This document shows, piece after piece, positions 6,630 to 13,229 of a DNA stretch of 13,229 bases. Made by a program: the position numbers and the translations under genes. The stretch lies in assembly GCA_023457615.1 (NCBI GenBank), contig JAEWKY010000338.1, forward strand, positions 1-13,229, given 5' to 3'. The notes below the pieces were generated by a model that did no database searches, had not been told where the DNA came from, and was given only the letters and a program-made list of their open reading frames with translations. Each line of letters starts with the position of its first letter. Positions within the stretch are counted from its first letter, which is position 1. Origin of the DNA: Actinomycetes bacterium. GTDB lineage: Bacteria > Actinomycetota > Actinomycetes > Actinomycetales > Microbacteriaceae.

Positions 6630-8089
6630 TGCTCCTCGCGAACGCGCGCGTCGCGGGGCACGACGGCCTCGTCGACCTCCGGCTCGCCGACGGCCGCATC
6701 GCGGCGATCGGAGCCGCGGGACGCGTCGAGGCACCCGGGGTCGAGCGCCTCGACGTGGGAGGGCGCCTCGTCGCCCCCGGGATGTGGGACGCCCACCTGC
6801 ACTTCACGCAGTACGTCATCCAGCGCCGGCGGTTCGATCTCGCCCGGGCGCGCAGCGCGGCCGAGACGATCGACCTCGTGCGCGCCGAGCTCGCCGGTCG
6901 CGCCCTCGGGCCCGACGAGGTGCTCGTCGGCTACGGCTTCCGCGACGGCACGTGGCCCGACGCGCCGACTCTCGCGGCCCTCGACGACCTCGGGGCGCGG
7001 CATCCCATCGTGCTGATCAGCGGCGACCTGCACTGCGGCTGGATGAACACCCTCGGGGCGCGGCGGCTCGGGCTCGCCCCCGACGCCACGGGCCTCGTGC
7101 GCGAGGGGCCGTGGATCGCCGCGATGGACGGTCTCGGCGAGGTGTCCTCGCTCACGCCGGCGGCGTACCGCGAGGCCGCGGAGGCCGCCGCCGCCCGCGG
7201 GATCGTGGGCGTCGTGGAGTACGAGCACGCCGACAACCAGCGGGAGTGGCCCGCGCGCGTCGCGGCGGGCGTCGACCTCCTCCGCGTGGAGACCTCGGTC
7301 TGGCCCGACCGGCTGGGCGAGGTGATCGCGTCGGGGCTCCGCACGGGCGACGTGCTCGAGCCGACCGGCCTCGTCACGATGGGGCGTCTCAAGGTCGTCG
7401 TCGACGGCTCGCTCAACACCCGCACGGCGCTGTGCTGGGACCCCTACCCGGGACTCCCGGCCGACCACCCGCACCCGTGCGGCATCGCGAGCGTCCCCGT
7501 CGACGAGCTGCGCGGGCTGCTCGTCGCGGCGCGCGAGGCGGGCCTCGGCGCGGCCGTGCACGCGATCGGCGACCGCGCCAACACCGAGGTGCTCGACACC
7601 TTCGAGGAGCTCGGGACGGGCGGCGTCATCGAGCACGCCCAGCTCGTCGCCGAGCGCGACTTCGCGCGGTTCGCGAGCCTCGGCGTCGTCGCGAGCGTGC
7701 AGCCCGAGCACGCCATGGACGACCGCGACGTCGCCGACCACCACTGGGCGGGGCGCACCGGGCGCGCGTTCGCGTTCGGCTCGCTGCACGCCGCCGGCGC
7801 CGAGCTGCGGCTGGGATCGGATGCCCCCGTCGCGACGCTCGACCCGTGGGTGACGATCGCGGCCGCGACGACCCGCACGCGCGACGGGCGCGAGCCGTGG
7901 CATCCGGAGCAGGGCATCCCGTTCGACGTCGCCTACGCCGCGTCGGTGCGCAACGCCGTCGCGGTCGGCGAGGTGGCCGATCTCGTCGTGCTCGACCGCG
8001 ATCCCGCAACCGCGACGGGCGACGAGCTGCGCGACTTCCCCGTGGCCGCGACCCTGCTCGCCGGTCGCGTCACCCACGACACCCGCTAG
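6629..8089 (+). CDS. YtcJ-type metal-dependent amidohydrolase
   Basis: A 486-residue member of the Amidohydrolase_3 (YtcJ) branch of the amidohydrolase superfamily, relatives of which include N-substituted formamide deformylase. A short beta-sandwich (1-48, closing at 468-486) flanks a TIM barrel. Likely metal and catalytic residues are H56 and H58 (DAHLHF), the LKVVVDGSLNTRTA strand (254-267), H311 (HAIGDRAN), E335-H336 (EHAQL) and D398 (GSDAP). No signal peptide is visible, so it should be cytosolic. The ATG overlaps the CoA-transferase stop as TGATG, and GAGGG lies about 10 bases upstream. This tight pairing suggests it releases the acid that the transferase activates, hydrolysing an amide or cyclic amide; that role is inferred. 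Its stop shares the tetranucleotide CTAG with the convergent amidohydrolase gene. Confidence 0.88.
   Translation: MLLANARVAGHDGLVDLRLADGRIAAIGAAGRVEAPGVERLDVGGRLVAPGMWDAHLHFTQYVIQRRRFDLARARSAAETIDLVRAELAGRALGPDEVLVGYGFRDGTWPDAPTLAALDDLGARHPIVLISGDLHCGWMNTLGARRLGLAPDATGLVREGPWIAAMDGLGEVSSLTPAAYREAAEAAAARGIVGVVEYEHADNQREWPARVAAGVDLLRVETSVWPDRLGEVIASGLRTGDVLEPTGLVTMGRLKVVVDGSLNTRTALCWDPYPGLPADHPHPCGIASVPVDELRGLLVAAREAGLGAAVHAIGDRANTEVLDTFEELGTGGVIEHAQLVAERDFARFASLGVVASVQPEHAMDDRDVADHHWAGRTGRAFAFGSLHAAGAELRLGSDAPVATLDPWVTIAAATTRTRDGREPWHPEQGIPFDVAYAASVRNAVAVGEVADLVVLDRDPATATGDELRDFPVAATLLAGRVTHDTR
8086..8089. other. Shared CTAG stop codons of two convergent genes
   Basis: The palindrome CTAG at 8086-8089 supplies TAG to the plus-strand amidohydrolase (8087-8089) and TAG to the minus-strand amidohydrolase (complement of 8086-8088). 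The two genes therefore overlap by four bases with no untranslated space and no room for a terminator between them. Confidence 0.95.
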
Positions 8090-9660
8090 AGCGACCAGAC
8101 CTTCTCGCCGGCGATCCAGGTCTCCGCGACGCGCACCTCGTGGATGCTCTCGGGCGCCACGGCGAAGATGTCGCGATCGAGCACGACGAAGTCGCCGACC
8201 GCCCCGGGCTCCAGCACGCCGACGCGGGCGTCGAACTCCACGAGGGCCGCCGCGCGCGAGGTGTAGAGCAGGAGCGCCTCCGCCACGGGGACGGCCTCGG
8301 CGGCACCGATGTCGGAGCCGTCATGCGCGACGCGTCGCACGGCGGCCTCGACCGACACGAACACGTCGTCGGCGTCGTCCCACGCGGTGGCCGGGCGGTC
8401 GGAGGACAGCGCGAGCGGCAGCGTCGAGGCGAGCAGCGATCTCACGGGGTACGCGATCGCCGCCTGCGCCGGCCCGAGGTTCTCGTGGTACGCCGCCGTC
8501 TCGGCGAACAGGAAGATCGTGTGCGTCGCGATGCCGAAGGTCAGCCGCGCGGCCTCGAGGCGTGCGATGAGCTCGGGCGACACGAGCGTCGCGTGCTCGA
8601 AGCGCAGCGACGGGATGCCGTCGAGCCACGGCTCCTCGTCGCCCAGCAGGTCGACGACATGGTGCAGCGCCGCATCCCCCATCGCGTGCACCGCGAGCTG
8701 CACGCCGTTGCGCCGGGCCCAGTCGAGGGCGCCGCGCAGCTCGTCGTCGGTGAGCGCCGGGATGCCGTGGTCGTGCGAGTCGGGGTAGGGCTCGGCCACC
8801 CAGGCGGTGCGGTTCGAGAACGCGCCGTCGACGAGCACCTTGCAGCCGGCGATCCGCACGGGACCCTCCGTGTCGCCGGGAGCGAGGTCGGGGAGGTCCC
8901 ACGTCCAGCCGGGGTAGAGGGCGACGCGCGTGCGCAGCCCCAGCTCCCGGGCCGCGCGGAAGGTCGCGAGGTGATCGGGCACGTACGTCGACAGGAGGTC
9001 GCACACCCCCGTGAGGCCGTGCGAGAGGAAGTGCTCGTCGTAGCCGGCGAGGATGCGGGCGTACTGCTCGGCGGTCGGCGTCGGGATGTGCGACGACACC
9101 GCCGTCACCGCGTTGTGCTCCACGAGCTGCCCGGTCGGCATCCCGTCGGCGTCGCGCTCGAAATGGGCGCCGAACGGATCCGGCGTGGCGGCGTCGATCC
9201 CGGCGAGCTCGAGCGCACGCGTGTTCGCCGCGGCCGAGTGGCTGTCGCACCGCCAGATGAGGATCGGCTGCTCGGTCGACACGAGGTCGAGGTCGTGCCG
9301 GTTCGGGGCGCGCCCCTCGGGATACACGGAGTCGTCGTACCCGTTGCCGGTGATCCACGCGTCGGGGCCCGCGCCGAGCGCGGGGTGCTGCCGGAGCCTC
9401 TCGACGAGCTCGGACAGGGAGCGCACGGCGGGCGGCAGCACGTCGATCGCCTCCCCGCGCGTCGCCATGACGGCCGGATGCGTGTGCAGGTCGAGCAGTC
9501 CGGGCAGCACGACCCGGCCGCCGAGGTCGACCGCATCCTGGCCCGCGACCGCGGCCGCGTCGCCCACCCACGTGACGACGCCCTCCTCCACGCGGAAGGC
9601 GCTCGCACGGTCGGCGGCGGAGCGGCCGGTGAACACGGACGCGTTGGTGAAGAGAGTCAT
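8086..9660 (-). CDS. Second YtcJ-type amidohydrolase, coupled to the ABC transporter
   Basis: A 524-residue Amidohydrolase_3 protein, related to but clearly distinct from the plus-strand one. The barrel carries LLDLHTHP (H59, H61), the GCKVLVDGAFSNRTA strand (272-286), H325 (HAMGDAA), E355-H356 (FEHATL) and D421 (SSDRPA), and the protein closes with FVVLDRDIF (491-499) and VAETWIAGEKVW. No signal peptide is visible. The ATG at 9660 overlaps the permease stop as TGATG, and the ribosome site is weak, so translation should depend on coupling. As last gene of the transporter operon it probably hydrolyses what the transporter brings in. The substrate is unknown: N-acyl amino acids, N-formyl amines or lactam-like compounds are all possible for this family. 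It converges on the plus-strand amidohydrolase with a shared CTAG. Confidence 0.88.
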   Translation of the reverse strand: MTLFTNASVFTGRSAADRASAFRVEEGVVTWVGDAAAVAGQDAVDLGGRVVLPGLLDLHTHPAVMATRGEAIDVLPPAVRSLSELVERLRQHPALGAGPDAWITGNGYDDSVYPEGRAPNRHDLDLVSTEQPILIWRCDSHSAAANTRALELAGIDAATPDPFGAHFERDADGMPTGQLVEHNAVTAVSSHIPTPTAEQYARILAGYDEHFLSHGLTGVCDLLSTYVPDHLATFRAARELGLRTRVALYPGWTWDLPDLAPGDTEGPVRIAGCKVLVDGAFSNRTAWVAEPYPDSHDHGIPALTDDELRGALDWARRNGVQLAVHAMGDAALHHVVDLLGDEEPWLDGIPSLRFEHATLVSPELIARLEAARLTFGIATHTIFLFAETAAYHENLGPAQAAIAYPVRSLLASTLPLALSSDRPATAWDDADDVFVSVEAAVRRVAHDGSDIGAAEAVPVAEALLLYTSRAAALVEFDARVGVLEPGAVGDFVVLDRDIFAVAPESIHEVRVAETWIAGEKVWSL

Positions 9661-10643
9661 CAGCCCACTCGCACTCGGGGATCGAGGATGCCGTAGACGA
9701 GGTCGACGGCGAAGTTCAGCACGACGATGAGGAACGCCGCGAAGAGGGTCAGCCCGACGATGAGCTGCACGTCGACGCGCGCGACCGCCTCGAGGAGGAG
9801 GGCTCCCATGCCCGGGATGCCGAACACCTTCTCGACGATGACCGCGCCGCCGAGCAGGGCGCCGAGGTCGAGCCCGAACACCGTGATGACCGGCAGGAGC
9901 GCCGTGCGCAGGCCGTGCCGGGCGATCACGCGGCTCTCCCGCAGTCCCTTCGCCCGCGCGGTGCGGATGTAGTCCTGCCCGAGCACCTCGAGCATCTCGC
10001 CGCGCGTGAGCCGGGCGTACACGGCCGCGTAGACGAACGCGATCGAGAGCCACGGCAGCACGAGGTGGCTGAACCACTCGACCGGCGAGCTCTCGAACCG
10101 CACGTAGTTCGTGACGGGGAAGAGCTTGAGCCAGAACCCGAAGATCAGGATGGCGAGCGTGCCCGCGAGGTAGATCGGCGTCGAGACGCCCGCGATCGAG
10201 AAGAGCATGACGCCCCGGTCGACGAACGTGTTGCGCTTGAGCGCCGCGACCACGCCGCTCGCGACCCCGAGCAGGAGGAAGCACACCGCCCCGCCGATCG
10301 CGATCGACGCGGTCGCCGGGAAGCGCTGCCCGATGAGGTCGGTGACCGAGGCGTTGCGCGCGAAGGAGTAGCCGAAGCACGGCGCCTCGCACGTGATCGA
10401 GCCGAAGTCGCGGCCGAACAGGATGCCGCGGAGGAACTCGCCGAGCTGCACGAACCACGGCTGGTCGATGCCCGTGAAGGCGCGGATGCGCTCGAGGTTC
10501 GCGTCGCTGCACGGCCGCCCGCAGGCGAACCGCGCCGGGTCGGAGGGCAGCAGGTAGAAGATCGCGTAGGTCGCGATCGCGATCACGAGCAGCACGACGA
10601 CGATGCCGAGGAGTCGGAAGGCGATGTACTGGGCGAGCTTCAT
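9660..10643 (-). CDS. ABC transporter permease, DppB/OppB type
   Basis: A 327-residue inner-membrane permease of the peptide/nickel ABC family. Hydrophobic segments lie at about 10-32, 110-134, 144-172, 194-212, 248-275 and 295-318. The cytoplasmic EAA coupling loop is DYIRTARAKGLRESRVIARH (224-243), followed by PVITVFGLDLGALLGGAV and the conserved VFGIPGMGALLLEAV (273-287). The long first extracytoplasmic loop contains two CxxxC pairs, C41/C45 and C85/C89. The protein ends in ILDPRVRVG, normal for the family. The ATG at 10643 overlaps the previous permease's stop as ATGA, and the TGA overlaps the amidohydrolase start. It should pair with the downstream-type permease below and the double ATPase; the solute-binding protein is not in the window. 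The imported substrate is probably a small peptide-like or amide compound, but family membership alone does not say. Confidence 0.92.
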   Translation of the reverse strand: MKLAQYIAFRLLGIVVVLLVIAIATYAIFYLLPSDPARFACGRPCSDANLERIRAFTGIDQPWFVQLGEFLRGILFGRDFGSITCEAPCFGYSFARNASVTDLIGQRFPATASIAIGGAVCFLLLGVASGVVAALKRNTFVDRGVMLFSIAGVSTPIYLAGTLAILIFGFWLKLFPVTNYVRFESSPVEWFSHLVLPWLSIAFVYAAVYARLTRGEMLEVLGQDYIRTARAKGLRESRVIARHGLRTALLPVITVFGLDLGALLGGAVIVEKVFGIPGMGALLLEAVARVDVQLIVGLTLFAAFLIVVLNFAVDLVYGILDPRVRVG

Positions 10644-11578
10644 CGGCGGGCCGTCCTCGGGTCGAGGGCGTCGCGCAGGCTGTCCCCGAACACGTTGAAC
10701 GCGAGGGTGATGAGCACGAGCGCGGCGCTCGGGAAGATGAGGTACATCGGGCTCGTGCGGATCCACAGCACGGCCTCGCTGATGGTGTTGCCCCACGAGG
10801 GGGTCGGGGGCGTGACGCCGACGCCGAGGAACGACAGCACGGCCTCCGTCGCGATCATCGCGGGGATGATGATCGACGTCATGATCACGATCGTCGCGCC
10901 GATGTTCGGCAGCACCTGCCCGAGCACGATGCGCCAGGAGCGTGCACCCATCGCCTTCGACGCGACGACGAAGTTGCGCTCCCGCAGCGCGAGGGCCTGA
11001 CCGCGCACGAGACGGGAGAAGCCGGGCCAGCCGAAGACGCCGATGATGAGCACGATAAACGGCGGACGCGGGACCTCCGGCGGGATGAGGGCCATCAGGG
11101 CGATGAGGAAGACGAGGGTCGGGAAGCCGAACATGACATCGACGACGCGGCTCACGATGCGGTCGAACCAGCCGCCGAAGTAGCCCGCCGTGATGCCGAC
11201 GACGGTGCCGATGAGCACCGCGAGGAGCGTCGAGCCGATGCCCACGAAGAGCGACGTGCGCGCCCCGTGCACGACGATCGCGAAGAGATCGCGTCCGGTG
11301 AGCGGCTCGACGCCGAACCAGTGGTCCGCGCTCATCCCGCCGCCCCAGCCGACCGGCTGCCCGCGACCGTCGAGCAGGTCCTGGTGGTACGTGTAGGGGT
11401 CGTTGCCGTTGAGGCCCGTGAGCACGTCCGCGAGCAGAGCCGCGAGCAGGAAGATCGCGATGACGGCGAACGACCCGACCGCCCAGGGGTCGCGCGCGAG
11501 GATGCCGACGAGATGACGGAGGCCCGTCTTGCGCGCCGCGACGGCGGCATCCTGTCGCACCGCTCCGGTCGCGGTCAT
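10640..11578 (-). CDS. ABC transporter permease, DppC/OppC type
   Basis: A 312-residue permease, partner of the DppB-type protein. It has the short cytoplasmic N-terminus and first membrane segment (about 33-55) of the OppC family, then a loop with WFGVEPLTGRDLFAIVVHGA (87-106) and further segments at about 108-135, 147-165, 172-190, 220-250 and 278-298. The EAA loop is about 203-226 (ASKAMGARSWRIVLGQVLPN), and LGVGVTPPTPSWGNTI (251-266) and the DSLRDALDPR tail are typical. The ATG at 11578 overlaps the ATPase stop (ATGA) and has AGGAGG four bases upstream inside the ATPase gene. The ATGA overlap with the next permease implies the two are made together. Substrate unknown. Confidence 0.92.
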   Translation of the reverse strand: MTATGAVRQDAAVAARKTGLRHLVGILARDPWAVGSFAVIAIFLLAALLADVLTGLNGNDPYTYHQDLLDGRGQPVGWGGGMSADHWFGVEPLTGRDLFAIVVHGARTSLFVGIGSTLLAVLIGTVVGITAGYFGGWFDRIVSRVVDVMFGFPTLVFLIALMALIPPEVPRPPFIVLIIGVFGWPGFSRLVRGQALALRERNFVVASKAMGARSWRIVLGQVLPNIGATIVIMTSIIIPAMIATEAVLSFLGVGVTPPTPSWGNTISEAVLWIRTSPMYLIFPSAALVLITLAFNVFGDSLRDALDPRTARR

Positions 11579-13229
11579 GCCGCCTCCTCGTCGTCGCCGG
11601 TGAGGGCGAGCCACTGCTCGCGCCGGGCCTGCTGCTCGGCCGGGTCGGCCACGGGCGCGGCGGCGAGAAGTCGTCGCGTGTACGGATGCTCGGGTGCCGT
11701 GAGCACGCGCGCGCTCGGCCCGGTCTCGACGAGCACGCCGCGGCGCAGCACGGCGACCTCGTCGGCGAGCTCCTTGACGACCGCGAGGTCGTGGCTGATG
11801 AAGAGGCACGCGAAGCCGAGGTCGCGCTGCAGCTCGGCGAGCAGCTCGAGCACGCGCGCCTGCACCGAGACGTCGAGAGCGCTCGTCGGCTCGTCGGCGA
11901 TGAGGAGGGTCGGGTTGAGGGCGACGGCGCGGGCGATCGCGACGCGCTGGCGCTGGCCGCCGGAGAGCTCGTGCGGGAACCGGTCGATCGTCGCCGCCGG
12001 GAGGCGCACGGCATCCAGCAGCTCCGCCGCCCGCGTCCGCCGCTCGTCGGCCGAGGCCCGCGAGTGCAGCCGCAGGGGCTCGGTGATCGCGTCGCCGACG
12101 AGCGAGCGGGGGTTGATCGACGAGGCCGGGTCCTGGAAGACGTAGCCGAGCGTCGAGCGCAGGGCGCGCAGGCGCGATCCCGAGGCCTTCGCGAGGTCGG
12201 TGCCGGCGACCGTGATCGAGCCGGAGCGCAGCGGCAGGAGGCCGGCGAACGCGCGCCCGAGGGTCGACTTGCCCGAGCCCGACTCGCCGACGAGGCCGAA
12301 CGTGCGCCCGCGCGGGATGCGGAACGACGCCCCCTCGACCGCGACGACGCCGGACGAGCCCCAGCCGCGTCCGCCGTAGACGATGCGCGCGTCGCGGGCC
12401 TCGGCGGCGATGTCGTCGCCCGTCGCGACGTGCTCCGACCCGACGGCGCGGTCGGTCGTGCGAAGCCGGTCGAGCTTCGGCACGGCCGCGAGCAGCTCGC
12501 GCGTGTAGTCGGCCTCGGGTGCGTCGAAGACGCGCGCGACGGCGCCCGTCTCGACGACCTTCCCGCCGCGCAGCACGACCACGTCGTCGGCGAGATCGGC
12601 CACGACGCCCATGTCGTGGGTGATGAGGAGCACCGCGGTGTCGCGCGTGTCGCGCAGCGAGCGGAGGAGCTCGAGGATGCCCGCCTGCACCGTGACGTCG
12701 AGGGCCGTGGTCGGCTCGTCCGCGATGAGGGCGACGGGGGAGCAGGAGAGCGCCATCGCGATCATCGCGCGCTGGAGCTGGCCGCCGGAGAGCTCGTGCG
12801 GGAAGGCGGCGGCGGTGCGCGCCGGGTCGGGCAGCCCGACGGAGGACAGGAGGTCGAGCACGCGGTCGCGCACGACGGCCCGGGGCGCCTCCGGCTCGTG
12901 GGCCGTGATCGCCTCGGCGATCTGCCACCCGACGCGGTAGGCGGGGGTGAAGGCGCTCATCGGCTCCTGGAAGATGGTGCCGATGCGTCCGCCGCGCACG
13001 CGACGCAGCTGGTCCGCGTCGGCGGTCAGGAGCTCGTCGCCCTCGAGCCGGATGCTGCCGGAGACCGTCGCCGACGGCGGCAGCAGTCCGAGGATCGACA
13101 TCGCCGTCGCGCTCTTGCCCGAGCCCGACTCCCCGACGAGCGCGAGCACGCGGCCGCGCTCGAGCTCGAACGAGATGCCGTCGACGGCGGGAGGGACAGG
13201 GCCGGCCGAGACCGTCCGCGGAGTGAAAG
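11575..13229 (-). CDS. Peptide-type ABC transporter ATPase with two fused nucleotide-binding domains (5' end outside window)
   Basis: The 550 visible residues hold two complete ABC ATPase domains, a DppD-DppF-like fusion that powers the two permeases. Domain 1 has Walker A GESGSGKS (visible residues 32-39), FQEP (86-89), signature LSGGQLQR (146-153), Walker B ALIADEP (166-172) and switch H204. Domain 2 has Walker A (314-321), signature LSGGQRQR (421-428), Walker B LLIADEP (441-447) and switch H479. Each ends in the oligopeptide-type tail: HPYTRRLLAAAPV at 514-526 and a degenerate ADYTRELLAAVP at about 238. The GTG at 13149 is internal, because the frame continues to the window edge with a normal beta-strand (AVDGISFELERGRV); probably only a short N-terminus is missing. 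The stop overlaps the next permease as ATGA. A solute-binding protein gene is expected upstream, beyond the window. Confidence 0.93.
   Translation of the reverse strand, partial: FTPRTVSAGPVPPAVDGISFELERGRVLALVGESGSGKSATAMSILGLLPPSATVSGSIRLEGDELLTADADQLRRVRGGRIGTIFQEPMSAFTPAYRVGWQIAEAITAHEPEAPRAVVRDRVLDLLSSVGLPDPARTAAAFPHELSGGQLQRAMIAMALSCSPVALIADEPTTALDVTVQAGILELLRSLRDTRDTAVLLITHDMGVVADLADDVVVLRGGKVVETGAVARVFDAPEADYTRELLAAVPKLDRLRTTDRAVGSEHVATGDDIAAEARDARIVYGGRGWGSSGVVAVEGASFRIPRGRTFGLVGESGSGKSTLGRAFAGLLPLRSGSITVAGTDLAKASGSRLRALRSTLGYVFQDPASSINPRSLVGDAITEPLRLHSRASADERRTRAAELLDAVRLPAATIDRFPHELSGGQRQRVAIARAVALNPTLLIADEPTSALDVSVQARVLELLAELQRDLGFACLFISHDLAVVKELADEVAVLRRGVLVETGPSARVLTAPEHPYTRRLLAAAPVADPAEQQARREQWLALTGDDEEAA
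11583..11588 (-). promoter_or_regulatory. Ribosome binding site for the DppC-type permease
   Basis: The minus strand reads AGGAGG four bases before the permease ATG (11578), embedded in the final codons of the ATPase gene. It supports the chosen start and suggests the permease is translated strongly in its own right as well as by coupling. Confidence 0.75.

Noticed and set aside
3176..8089. A 1637-codon plus-strand open frame
   Set aside because: Only the last 486 codons are a real gene (amidohydrolase from 6629). The remainder lies antisense to the regulator or out of frame with the CoA-transferase and has no recognisable domain.
6502..9696. A 1064-codon plus-strand open frame crossing both amidohydrolases
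   Set aside because: It is out of frame with one and antisense to the other, with low-complexity Arg/Pro composition and no motifs.
13147..13149. GTG at 13149 as the true start of the double ATPase
   Set aside because: It lies only five residues before Walker A, and the upstream frame is open and encodes the expected first beta-strand of an ABC domain, so the gene continues past the window edge.

Overview
The window looks like a chromosomal catabolic locus from a high-GC Gram-positive bacterium (Actinomycetota). G+C is very high, coding density is close to complete, two starts are GTG, one promoter looks leaderless, and genes are chained by ATGA/TGATG overlaps. Protein style and codon use suggest Microbacteriaceae, but that family placement is an impression, not a result. 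No RNA genes, CRISPR arrays, insertion sequences or prophage genes were seen, and no gene-free stretch exceeds 300 bases.

Left block (44-5233, minus strand), read right to left: a GAF/PucR-type transcriptional regulator (GTG start at 5233), a 207-base gap, then a class II HMG-CoA reductase, an HMG-CoA lyase (ATGA overlap) and a two-hotdog MaoC/FAS1-like acyl-CoA hydratase (13-base gap). The block ends at a strong hairpin at 2-33. Reductase next to lyase is the arrangement of mevalonate degradation known from Pseudomonas mevalonii (mvaA-mvaB), in which mevalonate is oxidised to HMG-CoA and cleaved to acetoacetate plus acetyl-CoA. No mevalonate-biosynthesis genes are visible.

Middle block (5367-8089, plus strand): a class III (CaiB/BaiF) CoA-transferase, divergent from the regulator and apparently leaderless, coupled by a TGATG overlap to a YtcJ-type metal-dependent amidohydrolase.

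Right block (8086-13229, minus strand), read right to left: a double-ATPase peptide-type ABC protein (its 5' end lies outside the window), two Dpp/Opp-type permeases and a second YtcJ-type amidohydrolase, all chained by stop/start overlaps. Its last gene converges on the middle block, and the two genes share one CTAG tetranucleotide as their stop codons.

Working model (inference): the ABC transporter imports an amide-like conjugate, amidohydrolases release an organic acid, the CoA-transferase activates it, the hydratase adds or removes water, and HMG-CoA reductase and lyase carry the carbon to acetoacetate and acetyl-CoA. One speculative substrate class that would use every enzyme is the anhydromevalonyl (5-hydroxy-3-methylpent-2-enoyl) group of fungal hydroxamate siderophores. 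Simpler alternatives are free mevalonate, 3-methylglutaconate/HMG, or an unrelated branched acid.
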